The notes below the pieces were generated by a model, which had not been told where the DNA came from, did no database searches, and was given only the letters and a program-made list of their open reading frames with translations. Of a stretch of DNA of 64,000 nt, positions 1 through 7,932 are shown piece by piece. The DNA lies in contig NZ_MBTA01000027.1 of assembly GCF_003609575.1 (NCBI RefSeq), positions 1-64,000 of the forward strand, read 5' to 3'. The position numbers and the translations under genes are program-made. Source of the DNA: Pelobium manganitolerans. Lineage in GTDB: Bacteria > Bacteroidota > Bacteroidia > Sphingobacteriales > Sphingobacteriaceae. How positions within the stretch are numbered: the stretch's first letter is position 1; every line of letters starts with the position of its first letter.

Positions 1-528
1 AGGGTCAAGCAAGTTTCTTTTTTCAAGATACTCTTTGCTTAATCCGAGGTTTTTCATTGTGTCCCAATCAATCTGCTCCGGCTTGTAGCGGTATTCGCTT
101 GTTTCCGTTGTTGTTTGTGCTGTTGCCATATTATTTTGATTTTCTTGTTTTTTATCAGGTTGGGGTTCTGCTTTCACTTCGTGTTCTTTCAGCACTTTTT
201 CGCCCTGCGGAGTGGGCTTATCTACGTGCTTTTGGAGTTCCTGCGCTTTTTCAGCAGCAACCGGGGCAGGTACTTTGAAGAAAGTAAAGTTTGTGGGGTT
301 CTTTAACTGGCTGAAAAAGTTGGAAAAAAAGTTGGAAAAGAAATCGCCGCTTTTGTCCACACGCATAAACTGGTTTTGGTTTTTCTTGGTGGGTTCAACG
401 GTTTCCATTTTCCCGTTTTCGTCAATACTCTTTACTGCCTGGATTTTCATTTTCTCTTTATCCAGTACGAGTAATATGTCCGAAAGCTGTTCGGGCATTT
501 CCTGTTTATTGGTTGTTTCTTCACTCAT
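1..528 (-). CDS. DUF4099/DUF3945-type conjugative-element protein (partial)
   Basis: The reading frame starts at an ATG whose complement is at 526-528 and runs off the left edge of the window, so only about 176 N-terminal residues are visible. It opens with SEEQ-like acidic sequence, continues through LLVLDKEKMKIQAVKSI and a phenylalanine-rich stretch (FFSNFFSNFF), then a charged linker, and ends with YKPEQIDWDTMKNLGL, the beginning of the DUF4099 domain. Proteins of this type are large cytoplasmic proteins carried by Bacteroidota conjugative transposons, usually near the topoisomerase and transfer genes; their activity is not known. It reads in the same direction as the two helix-turn-helix genes and rteC to its right. 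Family assignment is from remembered sequence resemblance. Confidence 0.8.
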   Translation of the reverse strand, partial: MSEETTNKQEMPEQLSDILLVLDKEKMKIQAVKSIDENGKMETVEPTKKNQNQFMRVDKSGDFFSNFFSNFFSQLKNPTNFTFFKVPAPVAAEKAQELQKHVDKPTPQGEKVLKEHEVKAEPQPDKKQENQNNMATAQTTTETSEYRYKPEQIDWDTMKNLGLSKEYLEKRNLLDP

Positions 529-613
529 ATTCTGAAAATTTTAAAAGTTCGCTGTCGAATGTAAAGGAAGCCTGCACCGAATTGCACTATGTGGCACTCA
601 AAGGCAGTGTTTG

Positions 614-922
614 TCACTTATTGGCATTCAGTTTGGGTAAAGGCGGGTTAAAACTTTCCCTGATGAACTGATGCACATCGGATAGTTTGTAATACAATTT
701 TCCGCTGATAGTATAGTAAGGCAGCTTACCTATGGAGCGATACCGTTGCAGGGAACGGTTGCTGATTTTCAGCATTTGTAATAAATCCTGATTATCCAAT
801 AATTCTTCGCCGTCTATACTATTGCGCTTCTTTTGCAAATCGTCTATGTGGTTGCCGAGAATGTCAAGCCTATCCATTATGCGTTCCATCCACGCCACAA
901 ATTCCATTTTGTCAATATTCAT
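614..922 (-). CDS. Helix-turn-helix (excisionase-like) protein
   Basis: This 102-residue protein has a charged coiled-coil-like N-terminus (residues 1-35, alternating Leu/Ile and Asp/Lys) followed by a MerR/Xis-type helix-turn-helix: LLQMLKISNRSLQRYRS, then the wing GKLPYYTISGKLYYKLSDV. Such small proteins occur in most Bacteroidota conjugative transposons, where relatives act as excision factors or transcription factors; which role this one has cannot be read from sequence. It lies 11 bp downstream of a paralogous gene (934-1287) and probably shares a transcript with it. It lacks nuclease or recombinase motifs. Confidence is high for the fold and low for a specific function. Confidence 0.8.
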   Translation of the reverse strand: MNIDKMEFVAWMERIMDRLDILGNHIDDLQKKRNSIDGEELLDNQDLLQMLKISNRSLQRYRSIGKLPYYTISGKLYYKLSDVHQFIRESFNPPLPKLNANK

Positions 923-933
923 ACCCTAAACTT

Positions 934-1287
934 TTACTTATTACCTGATTTCATTTTTCTGCCTTGTTCGATGTAGCTTTTGCCTTTCGCCATAAGCTGC
1001 TCCACATACTCATCGGTGGTCTGCACGGCATTGGCGTTCAGCATTTCCTTGATTGCGCCAATCGTATAGTAATACTGCCCGTACATTTTTGAAAAGGCTA
1101 TCTGCCCGTTGGTGCGCATACGCCACAATGTTTTTTCGCTGATGTGGAGGTACTGGCAGACTTCGTGATTGTTTAGCCACAAACTATCGTAGCTTGTATC
1201 TTCCAGTTTGAGGATATATTCGCTGATGGCTTTCAACCGTTCGTTAAGGTGCTGCCACACTTCTTCGTCAACTGTTATAATATTCAT
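934..1287 (-). CDS. Helix-turn-helix (excisionase-like) protein
   Basis: The product has 117 residues and is a paralogue of the next gene (614-922). The helix-turn-helix lies around residues 44-80 (VCQYLHISEKTLWRMRTNG, then a wing ending GQYYYTIGAI). The N-terminus is predicted helical and the C-terminus is basic (KGKSYIEQGRKMKSGNK). It belongs to the excisionase/MerR-like DNA-binding proteins found in pairs on Bacteroidota conjugative elements. The upstream region contains several GCCAAT half-sites and an inverted repeat at 1461-1487 that could be an autoregulatory operator. The ATG at 1287 is used; no Shine-Dalgarno sequence is visible, as is usual in this phylum. Confidence 0.8.
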   Translation of the reverse strand: MNIITVDEEVWQHLNERLKAISEYILKLEDTSYDSLWLNNHEVCQYLHISEKTLWRMRTNGQIAFSKMYGQYYYTIGAIKEMLNANAVQTTDEYVEQLMAKGKSYIEQGRKMKSGNK

Positions 1288-1460
1288 AGCAATAATGTTA
1301 AATGTTCACAAGACAAAATTCAGAAGTGTGGCAGTGTTTGTCCGCCAATGCTTGCCAATTGAAAAAGCGGTTTTTTGAAAATTTTACAATTTCCCAGACA
1401 ACCTTATTAAATAAGCGTTTCGGCAGATTTTCCAATTTTTGGGATAAGGAAATATACCCG

Positions 1461-1487
1461 TTCGCCAATTGCCATATATTGGCGAAC
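1461..1487. promoter_or_regulatory. Inverted repeat upstream of the helix-turn-helix genes
   Basis: The arms GTTCGCCAAT and ATTGGCGAAC are perfect complements separated by about 8 bases. The site lies between rteC and the minus-strand helix-turn-helix pair, about 175 bp upstream of the latter. GCCAAT also occurs twice at 1350-1366. A DNA-binding site for one of the local helix-turn-helix proteins is inferred; a structural hairpin is the alternative. Confidence 0.4.
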
Positions 1488-1499
1488 GCAGGCACAAAA

Positions 1500-1528
1500 A
1501 AAAGCAATACGGAATGCGTATTGCTTTC
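1500..1528 (-). terminator. Intrinsic terminator of rteC
   Basis: On the minus strand the hairpin arms AAAGCAATACG and CGTATTGCTTT are followed by a run of eight T residues. It stands about 25 bp downstream of the stop codon of the rteC-like gene, exactly where its transcript should end. Confidence 0.75.
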
Positions 1529-1550
1529 AAAGCCTTTACGGACGGGCTAT

Positions 1551-2438
1551 TTATAAGTCCTTATCCATATACTCTTCAAGTGCCTGCTTCAACTGGTCTA
1601 AAAACAAGGTGCGGCAACCTGAACGGGTTTTCATACGGTGGAATGCGTGATGCACGTCGGTCAGTGAAATTCGGAACAAGACCTGTGAAATGGCGGCGAG
1701 CTTTCGGATGCCGACCTTACCGCCCGATATAGCACCCGAAGCATACAGGGCATACATCAACTCAATCAGGGCGTTTTTGCTGTCCGTCCAGGAAAGTTCT
1801 TTGATGTCGTCTACGTTCTGAAAAAAGGTGTTGGGATTTTCTTCGGGGCTGATTTTGGTTAAGAGATAGGCGTATAACAGGTCGTTGGCGAGGATGCGGG
1901 CTAATTTGTAATCGTAATATGTAGAGAATTGCGGGTCGATTTCAAAAACGTAGCTGTTAAGCCCATCAAGGTAATTTATCTGCCCACGCTTAAAATATTC
2001 GTGGTCTTTATCCACCCTGCCCGAACGGTAGTAGCGATAAAAATGGGAGTTGCAGATGTGTTCCCTAAACTCAATCTTTAGCTCCGTTAAATGGTTCGAG
2101 AAATAGTTATGATACATTTTCCCGTTATTGACCGGGCACGAGGTTTCTATCCGGTAGAGCTTGTTATAATAGATGAGTTTGCCCAGGATTTGGGGCTTAA
2201 TCATTTTAAAGAACTCAATCTCTTTTGCATCGTTCTCAAATCCCGAACTTAGCACACATTCTTTTGCCGAAACCAATAGCTCCTGAAGAAAGACCGTCAT
2301 TTGAAAAGCCTCTTCAATTAGCCCCGAGCACGTAATTGAAAGTTTCCGCTCCTGCTCCTGAATTTCGGTAACAATAGTTCCTAATAACTTTCTCATAGTA
2401 GGGAGGATTACGTTATCAATATCAGAGTACCTTAGCAA
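1551..2438 (-). CDS. rteC: RteC-family conjugative-element regulator
   Basis: The 295-residue protein belongs to the RteC family. In the CTnDOT element RteC activates the excision operon, so this is likely a cytoplasmic DNA-binding activator of element mobility. Family-typical segments are visible: EIEFFKMIKPQILGKLIYYN (about 80-100), FYRYYRSG, HEYFKRG, YDYKLARILANDLLYAYLL, LSWTDSKNALIELMYAL and a basic C-terminal part KTRSGCRTLFLDQLK. A second, diverged RteC paralogue is at 27216-28043 and points the other way, so the two bracket the metal cargo. The gene is divergent from the HMA-AraC gene at 2626, and a perfect palindrome (2469-2494) lies between them. No RteA/RteB two-component genes are in the window. 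Confidence 0.88.
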   Translation of the reverse strand: MLRYSDIDNVILPTMRKLLGTIVTEIQEQERKLSITCSGLIEEAFQMTVFLQELLVSAKECVLSSGFENDAKEIEFFKMIKPQILGKLIYYNKLYRIETSCPVNNGKMYHNYFSNHLTELKIEFREHICNSHFYRYYRSGRVDKDHEYFKRGQINYLDGLNSYVFEIDPQFSTYYDYKLARILANDLLYAYLLTKISPEENPNTFFQNVDDIKELSWTDSKNALIELMYALYASGAISGGKVGIRKLAAISQVLFRISLTDVHHAFHRMKTRSGCRTLFLDQLKQALEEYMDKDL

Positions 2439-2468
2439 AGGTTATTAATAAACAGCACTTTAACCGCC

Positions 2469-2494
2469 AATATTCCCCTACAATGGGGAATATT
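2469..2494. promoter_or_regulatory. Palindrome between rteC and the HMA-AraC gene
   Basis: The perfect 10-bp arms AATATTCCCC and GGGGAATATT are separated by 6 bp, and a further half-like TTTCCCCCTA follows at about 2502. The site lies 31 bp upstream of the rteC start. RteC proteins are known to bind inverted repeats, so autoregulation is a plausible inference. It has no T-run and is therefore unlikely to be a terminator. Confidence 0.45.
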
Positions 2495-2625
2495 TTAGCT
2501 ATTTCCCCCTATGAAAACCGTCATTTGCATCACTTAGTCACTCATAATCAACAAATACTTAATTTTTAATCTTAAATTTGTGGTTGCGTATTGATGCAAC
2601 AAAATGAATTGTGATTTAGCGAAAT

Positions 2626-3189
2626 ATGAGTACATTATTTATCAAAAATATGGTCTGCAACCGTTGCATTCTCGTAGTTCAGAACGAACTCGACAGGCTC
2701 GGCATAGAGGCTACCAATATAAAACTGGGCGAAATAATCCTTAAAAAAGATTTAACCACAGCAGAGCGTGAGGCGTTGGAAAACGTTTTAGACCCTTTGG
2801 GTTTTCAGGTCATCGACGACAAGAAGAGCCGGATGATTGAGAAAATAAAGAACGTTATCATTGACCTGGTACACTATCAGGACAACGATGCGAAAACCAA
2901 TCTTTCGGACGTGTTGAGCGATGCGCTGCACCACGATTACAATTACCTTAGCAACCTGTTTTCCGATATTGAGGGTACGACCATTGAGAAGTACTTTATC
3001 GCACAGAAAGTAGAAAAGATAAAAGAACTGTTGGTGTACGATGAGCTGTCGTTAAGCGAGATTGCCGACCGTATGAATTATTCGAGCGTGGCATATTTGA
3101 GCAACCAGTTCAAGAAAGTAACAGGGCTTACACCGAGCCATTTCAAGCAGATACGGGAAGACAAGCGCAAGCCACTGGATAAGGTTTAA
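2626..3189 (+). CDS. AraC-family regulator with N-terminal HMA (metal-binding) domain
   Basis: The first 65 or so residues form a heavy-metal-associated (HMA) fold with the metal-binding pair in MVCNRC (C11, C14), like copper chaperones. The C-terminal part (about 100-187) is an AraC/XylS DNA-binding domain: VEKIKELLVYDELSLSEIADRM is the first helix-turn-helix and YLSNQFKKVTGLTPSHFKQ is the family signature of the second. I infer a one-component regulator that senses Cu(I) or a similar soft metal through its own chaperone-like domain. It is directly upstream of copA, and the copA operator overlaps its stop codon. A paralogue with the same layout is at 11387-11977. Its own promoter appears to be CTTAAATTTG near 2573-2582 and lacks the shared 21-bp repeat, so it may be constitutive. 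Confidence 0.85.
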   Translation: MSTLFIKNMVCNRCILVVQNELDRLGIEATNIKLGEIILKKDLTTAEREALENVLDPLGFQVIDDKKSRMIEKIKNVIIDLVHYQDNDAKTNLSDVLSDALHHDYNYLSNLFSDIEGTTIEKYFIAQKVEKIKELLVYDELSLSEIADRMNYSSVAYLSNQFKKVTGLTPSHFKQIREDKRKPLDKV

Positions 3190-3253
3190 GTAAATCTTAC
3201 AAATCAAACCCAGAATTTCACAATAGAACTCCTCTTTTTTGTTGCCACCTTTG
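3189..3253 (+). promoter_or_regulatory. AraC-type operator/promoter of copA
   Basis: AGTAAA is at 3189-3194, half-site 1 TTACAA at 3197-3202, half-site 2 TCACAA at 3218-3223 (21-bp period), and the -7 element TTTG at 3250-3253, exactly 26 bp after half-site 2. This is one of ten promoters with identical spacing in the element. Confidence 0.75.
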
Positions 3254-3279
3254 CATTATGAAAATAAAGCAATCGAAAT

Positions 3280-5691
3280 ATGGCAACCAATAGAGAAACA
3301 ATTTACATTCCTTTAGAGGATGTAGAAAGCGAGCACTGTGCATTAATTGTCGAAAAAGGACTGGCACAGGTAAAAGGCGTAGAAACCCACAAAGTAGAGC
3401 TAAATAACCGCCGGGCGGCTATTACCGTTAATGATAACGAGGTAGTAGGCGAAGCTGTAAAAGCAATTAAAGATTTAGGCTACGGCGTTCCCACTGTTAA
3501 AAAGACTTATCCCGTTTTAGGTATGACCTGTGCATCTTGTGCAGGCAGTGCCGAGAGTATGGCAAAATATACGCCGGGCGTAGTAAGTGCCGAAGTGAAT
3601 TACGGTACGGGAAACCTTAACGTTGAATTCCTGCCGAATATAACCAGTTCCGAGCAAATCAGGAAAGCGGTACAGGACGGCGGTTATGACCTATTGCTCG
3701 AAGACGAGAGCAAGCAACAGGAAACTTTAGAAGCTATCCACGCCGAAAAATTCAGAAAACTTAAAAACAAAACCATTTGGGCGGTAATCCTATCGCTACC
3801 GGTGGTCATTATCGGTATGTTCTTTATGGATATGCCTTACGGTAATGAAATAATGTGGGCATTCGCCACTCCGGTAGTTTTATGGTTAGGTAAAGACTTC
3901 TTTATCAATGCGTGGAAGCAGGCAAAACACCGTTCTGCCAATATGGACACGTTGGTCGCATTAAGTACAGGTATCGCTTATCTGTTCAGTGTATTCAATA
4001 TGCTGTTTATGGACTTTTGGCATCAAAGAGGTTTACACGCACACGTGTACTTTGAAGCCGCAGCCGTAATCGTTGCCTTTATTTTATTGGGTAAGCTATT
4101 GGAAGAAAAAGCCAAAGGCAATACCTCATCAGCCATTAAAAAGCTGATGGGCTTGCAACCGAAAACGGTTATCGTAATAGAAGCAGACGGCACGGAAAGA
4201 CAAAAAGCCATCGAAGATGTAAACGCAGGCGACATTATTTTGGTTAAGCCGGGCGAAAAAATTGCGGTGGATGGTACAGTTGTATCGGGCAATTCGTATG
4301 TAGATGAAAGTATGCTAAGCGGCGAACCTGTTCCGGTACTGAAAAAGGAAAACGAAAAGGTATTTGCCGGAACCATCAACCAAAAAGGTAGCTTCCAGTT
4401 CAAAGCGGTAAAAGTGGGTAAAGAAACAATGCTTGCCCAAATCATCAAAATGGTGCAGGATGCACAGGGAAGTAAAGCACCCGTACAAAAACTGGTGGAT
4501 AAAATCGCAGGTATTTTCGTTCCGGTAGTAATGGGTATTGCTATCCTGACATTTATTCTTTGGTTCTTCTTAGGAGGCGAGAATGGTGTTGTACAAGGTC
4601 TTTTAGCAGCCGTTACTGTATTGGTTATCGCTTGTCCTTGTGCTTTAGGCTTGGCTACTCCTACCGCTATTATGGTAGGCGTTGGTAAGGGTGCAGAAAA
4701 CGGCATCCTGATTAAAGATGCGGAAAGTTTGGAATTAGCGAAGAAAGTAAACGCTATCGTACTGGATAAAACAGGTACGATTACCGAGGGAAGACCACAG
4801 GTTACAGGCATCCAATGGCTGAACAATGACGATGCGACGAAAGATGTTTTATTGAGCATTGAAAAGCAATCGGAGCACCCATTAGCGGAAGCCGTTGTGA
4901 AAAATTTGGAGGGCGTTTCTACCACTACGTTATCAAACTTCGACAGTATCACAGGTAAAGGCGCAAAAGCCGATTACAACAACGACACTTACTATGTAGG
5001 TAATAAAAAACTGTTAGCCGAAAACAACATTACCATTGCCGACCAACTGCAACAGCAGGCAGACGAATGGGGCACACAGTCTAAAACCGTTATATGGTTT
5101 GCAAACAGTAAACAAGCTCTTTCTGTAATCGCTATTTCCGACAAAATTAAAGAGACATCGGTACAGGCTATCAAAGAAATGCAGGATGCGGATATCGAAC
5201 TGTATATGTTGACGGGAGATAATGAGGCTACCGCCAAAGCTATCGCCGAGCAAACTGGTATCAAGCATTACAAAGCCGAAGTTTTGCCACAGCACAAAGC
5301 TGATTTTGTGAAAGAACTGCAACAGCAAGGCAAAGTAGTAGCAATGGTTGGCGACGGTATCAACGATAGTACTGCACTGGCGACCGCCGATGTAAGTATC
5401 GCAATGGGTAAAGGTTCGGATATCGCAATGGACGTGGCTAAAATGACCATCATTTCATCAGACCTTACCAAAATCCCGCAGGCGATTAGATTGTCAAAAC
5501 AGACCGTTGCGACCATTAAGCAAAATCTGTTTTGGGCGTTCATCTACAACCTTATCGGTATTCCGATTGCCGCAGGTATTCTTTACCCGATTAACGGTTT
5601 CTTACTGAACCCGATGATTGCAGGTGCAGCGATGGCTCTAAGTAGCGTGAGCGTAGTAAGTAACAGTTTACGTTTGAAGTGGAAGAAGTAA
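3280..5691 (+). CDS. copA: Copper-translocating P1B-type ATPase
   Basis: This inner-membrane pump exports cytoplasmic Cu(I) with ATP. Of the 803 residues, 1-70 form an HMA-like domain whose usual CxxC is replaced by SEHC (H19, C20). Residues 76-140 are a normal HMA domain with GMTCASC (C84, C87). The transmembrane metal site is C452-P453-C454 (ACPCALGLATPT), the phosphorylated aspartate is D496 in DKTGT, the HP motif reads SEHPLAEA, and the hinge GDGIND is at about 691-696. Eight transmembrane segments are expected, the last pair near the C-terminus. It has its own operator/promoter (3189-3253) and follows the HMA-AraC regulator. The CPC motif and paired HMA domains indicate Cu(I) rather than Zn/Cd. 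The divergent first HMA domain matches the SAHC variant of the peptide at 8551. Confidence 0.95.
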   Translation: MATNRETIYIPLEDVESEHCALIVEKGLAQVKGVETHKVELNNRRAAITVNDNEVVGEAVKAIKDLGYGVPTVKKTYPVLGMTCASCAGSAESMAKYTPGVVSAEVNYGTGNLNVEFLPNITSSEQIRKAVQDGGYDLLLEDESKQQETLEAIHAEKFRKLKNKTIWAVILSLPVVIIGMFFMDMPYGNEIMWAFATPVVLWLGKDFFINAWKQAKHRSANMDTLVALSTGIAYLFSVFNMLFMDFWHQRGLHAHVYFEAAAVIVAFILLGKLLEEKAKGNTSSAIKKLMGLQPKTVIVIEADGTERQKAIEDVNAGDIILVKPGEKIAVDGTVVSGNSYVDESMLSGEPVPVLKKENEKVFAGTINQKGSFQFKAVKVGKETMLAQIIKMVQDAQGSKAPVQKLVDKIAGIFVPVVMGIAILTFILWFFLGGENGVVQGLLAAVTVLVIACPCALGLATPTAIMVGVGKGAENGILIKDAESLELAKKVNAIVLDKTGTITEGRPQVTGIQWLNNDDATKDVLLSIEKQSEHPLAEAVVKNLEGVSTTTLSNFDSITGKGAKADYNNDTYYVGNKKLLAENNITIADQLQQQADEWGTQSKTVIWFANSKQALSVIAISDKIKETSVQAIKEMQDADIELYMLTGDNEATAKAIAEQTGIKHYKAEVLPQHKADFVKELQQQGKVVAMVGDGINDSTALATADVSIAMGKGSDIAMDVAKMTIISSDLTKIPQAIRLSKQTVATIKQNLFWAFIYNLIGIPIAAGILYPINGFLLNPMIAGAAMALSSVSVVSNSLRLKWKK

Positions 5692-5763
5692 ATCTTACAA
5701 ATAAAACACGGAATAACGAACTAAAATAAAATGTTTTGCTGCCGAAATTTGCGGCAGCAAAAC
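5687..5763 (+). promoter_or_regulatory. AraC-type operator/promoter of the CDF gene, with an overlapping palindrome
   Basis: AGTAAA is at 5687-5692, half-site 1 TTACAA at 5695-5700, a degenerate half-site 2 ACGAAC at 5716-5721 and TTTG at 5748-5751, again 26 bp downstream. The -7 TTTG lies in the centre of a second element, an inverted repeat with arms GTTTTGCTGCC (5733-5743) and GGCAGCAAAAC (5753-5763). A bound repressor there would block the promoter, or the start of the mRNA could fold. Confidence 0.65.
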
Positions 5764-5778
5764 AATAATAAATAGAAT

Positions 5779-6735
5779 ATGGGGCACAACCACGACCACG
5801 GGCACAACCACTCGCACAGTGCGAATAAAAAGACCCTGACCATTAGCTTGGTTATCATTACGGTGTATATGGCAGTAGAGGTAATCGGCGGATTACTGAC
5901 TAACAGCCTTGCACTATTAGCCGATGCCGGGCATATGTTGAGCGATGCAGTATCATTGTTCATTGCATTGATGGCATTTAAGTTCAGCAGCAAGGTTGCC
6001 AACTACGGCAAGACCTACGGCTACAAAAGATTTGAAATATTAGCGGCGGTTATCAATGGCGCAACGCTGATACTGATTTCAGCCTATATCATTTACGAAG
6101 CGATAGAACGCTTCCAGAACCCGCCGGAAATTCAATCAAGCGGTATGCTCATCGTGGCATTCATCGGCTTACTCGTTAATGTGCTTGTAGCCTGGATAAT
6201 GATGCGTGGGGCTGACGTAAAGGAAAACCTGAATATGCGGGGAGCCTATCTGCACGTAATCAGTGATATGCTCGGTTCTGTTGGTGCAATTATCGCCGCA
6301 TTGCTTATTATGTTCTTTGGTTGGGGATGGGCAGACCCTTTGGCAAGTATCATCGTTTCGATACTGGTATTGAGAAGTGGGTATTTAGTTACCAAATCAT
6401 CGGTACACGTATTGATGGAAGGCACACCCCAAAATGTTGAAGTGGATAAGGTCACTGAAAAAATCCTTAATACCGATGGTATTAAAAGTATCCACGACCT
6501 GCATATTTGGACAATTACAAGTGGCTTGAATGCACTTACGTGCCACGCCGTTGTAAATGAAAAAATGACTATTGGAGAAAGTGAAATATTACTTCGTAAA
6601 GTAGAACACGAATTAGAGCATATGAATATTCATCACGTTACCATCCAGTTGGAAACATCAGCACATCTACACGATAATTCGGTATTATGTATTGTAAAGG
6701 CTGAACCGTCAGGGCACGACCAGCATACTCATTAA
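5779..6735 (+). CDS. czcD: Cation diffusion facilitator (CzcD/ZitB-like)
   Basis: The 318-residue protein is a cation diffusion facilitator, which exports divalent metals (Zn, Cd, Co) in exchange for protons across the inner membrane. Residues 1-15 are His-rich (GHNHDHGHNHSH). Transmembrane helix 2 carries ADAGHMLSDA and helix 5 carries HVISDMLG; the His/Asp pairs are the transport-site HxxxD motifs of zinc-type CDFs. Six transmembrane segments fit the hydrophobic pattern, and the cytoplasmic C-terminal domain (about 205-300) contains HDLHIWTI, typical of the family. It has its own operator/promoter and is followed 48 bp later by a His-rich lipoprotein gene, probably in the same transcript. 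The symbol is used by family resemblance. Confidence 0.9.
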   Translation: MGHNHDHGHNHSHSANKKTLTISLVIITVYMAVEVIGGLLTNSLALLADAGHMLSDAVSLFIALMAFKFSSKVANYGKTYGYKRFEILAAVINGATLILISAYIIYEAIERFQNPPEIQSSGMLIVAFIGLLVNVLVAWIMMRGADVKENLNMRGAYLHVISDMLGSVGAIIAALLIMFFGWGWADPLASIIVSILVLRSGYLVTKSSVHVLMEGTPQNVEVDKVTEKILNTDGIKSIHDLHIWTITSGLNALTCHAVVNEKMTIGESEILLRKVEHELEHMNIHHVTIQLETSAHLHDNSVLCIVKAEPSGHDQHTH

Positions 6736-6783
6736 TCTTGCTGGAATAAAATCAAGTTTTTAATCTCTAAAAAATAAATAGAA

Positions 6784-7173
6784 ATGAAAGTAAACAAATT
6801 ATTAATAGGTGCATTCGCCTCGTTAGCGATTTTCTTAGCATCTTGCGGGGGCGATACCAAAACAGCAAAAGACGGACACGCACACACCGAGGGCGACGGG
6901 CACGACCACGCTACGGAACAGGTGGTTGAAAAAACCACCGAAAAAATTACAGCAAAAGACAGGAACGAAAAAGGCGAGCTGATTGATGCCCACGGAGATT
7001 TGATTACAGGCTGTCCTGGTCATAAAGAAATGATAGGTTCAGAGGGTGATATGTGTCCGAAATGTGAGTATATGACTATGATACCTATCACTTGGGATAT
7101 TACCGGGGTTGATACCGTAAGGGTAACAACATTGGCCGATTACAATCCTCCTGCCGACAAACTGAAAAAATAA
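6784..7173 (+). CDS. His-rich lipoprotein with metal-binding CPxC-type segment
   Basis: This 129-residue protein has a lipoprotein signal peptide (lipobox FLASC, C21). A His-rich linker follows (GHAHTEGDGHDHATE), then near residues 75-105 the pattern CPGHKEM...MCPKCEYMTM. This resembles the small heavy-metal-binding domains (YMCPMHP...CPKCGM) found in Bacteroidota efflux systems. It would sit in the outer or inner membrane facing the periplasm and bind Cu or Zn there. It is 48 bp downstream of the CDF gene, so it could pass on or buffer the metal exported by that pump. A strong terminator follows. The exact ligand is not determinable from sequence. Confidence 0.75.
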   Translation: MKVNKLLIGAFASLAIFLASCGGDTKTAKDGHAHTEGDGHDHATEQVVEKTTEKITAKDRNEKGELIDAHGDLITGCPGHKEMIGSEGDMCPKCEYMTMIPITWDITGVDTVRVTTLADYNPPADKLKK

Positions 7174-7201
7174 TATAGAACTTAGCTTTATTGCGTTTGC
7201 T

Positions 7202-7240
7202 AAAACGGCGGTTCCTTAATTGGGACTGTCGTTTTTTTTA
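7202..7240 (+). terminator. Terminator after the CDF/lipoprotein operon
   Basis: Imperfect hairpin with arms AAAACGGCGGTTCC and GGGACTGTCGTTTT followed by a T-run, about 30 bp after the lipoprotein stop codon. Confidence 0.75.
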
Positions 7241-7311
7241 TTCTAATTCTTTACAGAAATAATATTAGGCAGGTTTTATTTATATAGCCTGATATTAAGA
7301 AATATCAAATC

Positions 7312-7376
7312 AGTAAATCTTACAATTCAAACAAGGAATTTTACAAAGCATTTCTTTTGCAAGGGACTGATATTTG
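7312..7376 (+). promoter_or_regulatory. AraC-type operator/promoter of the Cys-rich copper-storage gene
   Basis: AGTAAA is at 7312-7317, half-sites TTACAA at 7320-7325 and 7341-7346 (21-bp period), and the -7 TTTG at 7373-7376, 26 bp after the second half-site. Confidence 0.75.
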
Positions 7377-7424
7377 TTAGAAACAGTATAAAATCTATTT
7401 TCTTAATTTTTTAAATTTTATATT

Positions 7425-7763
7425 ATGATACAAACAAAATTTCAATCGTGTATCGAGGCTTGCCTGAAGTGCGTAGCTATCTGTAACCAATGTGCCATCG
7501 CTTGTTTAAATGAAGATGATGTTGCACACGTAAAAAAATGTATCCAGTTAGACCTGGAATGTGCAGCTATTTGCCAAGCGGCAGCAAACGTATTAAGTCT
7601 TGATGGTAAATTTAGCAAAGAGATTTGCAAACTATGTGCTGACATTTGCAACGCTTGTGCTGAAGAGTGTGAGAAACACGCTGCAATGGGTATGGAGCAT
7701 TGTAAAGAATGTGCAGAAGCGTGCAGAGCTTGTGCAAAGGCTTGTGAGGAAATGGCAGCGTAA
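7425..7763 (+). CDS. csp: Four-helix-bundle copper storage protein (Csp-like)
   Basis: The 112-residue protein contains 19 cysteines, nearly all in C-x2-C or C-x3-C spacing along predicted helices (for example CIEACLKC, CNQCAIAC, CKLCADICNAC, CKECAEACRACAKAC). This is the pattern of Csp proteins, whose four-helix bundles are lined with thiols and store many Cu(I) ions. There is no signal peptide, so it resembles the cytosolic Csp3 group rather than exported Csp1. It is a monocistronic unit with its own operator/promoter and terminator. Its role would be to buffer cytoplasmic Cu(I) before export by CopA. Family assignment is strong; the metal is inferred from the family. Confidence 0.9.
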   Translation: MIQTKFQSCIEACLKCVAICNQCAIACLNEDDVAHVKKCIQLDLECAAICQAAANVLSLDGKFSKEICKLCADICNACAEECEKHAAMGMEHCKECAEACRACAKACEEMAA

Positions 7764-7791
7764 TACTGGCATTTTTTTTTGTTTAAAATTC

Positions 7792-7816
7792 AGAGGGTTC
7801 TTGCAGCCCTCTTTTT
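7792..7816 (+). terminator. Terminator of the Cys-rich protein gene
   Basis: Hairpin AGAGGG / CCCTCT with a short loop, followed by six T residues, 28 bp after the stop codon. Confidence 0.75.
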
Positions 7817-7832
7817 TGTGCCCTGTCCAATC

Positions 7833-7897
7833 AGTAAATATCACAAATCAAACACGGAAAAGCGTAATGAGGAAGTGACCTTATGTACTGAAATTTG
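7833..7897 (+). promoter_or_regulatory. AraC-type operator/promoter of azurin
   Basis: AGTAAA is at 7833-7838, TCACAA at 7841-7846, a degenerate GCGTAA at 7862-7867 and TTTG at 7894-7897; both the 21-bp and the 26-bp spacings are kept. Confidence 0.72.
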
Positions 7898-7932
7898 CAC
7901 TATCAGACAACAAAATAAAATCTCAAATAGAA

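Noticed and set aside
1302-1556. 84-codon plus-strand frame between rteC and the helix-turn-helix genes
   Set aside because: It runs through a terminator hairpin and an inverted repeat and resembles no protein; the region is better read as regulatory.
2530-2600. AraC-type operator in front of the first HMA-AraC gene
   Set aside because: TCACTC is present but the 21-bp and 26-bp spacings are not met.
4023-4952. 309-codon open frame antisense to copA
   Set aside because: It lies wholly inside copA, whose family motifs are unbroken, and its translation has Ser/Thr/Pro-rich antisense composition with no domain.
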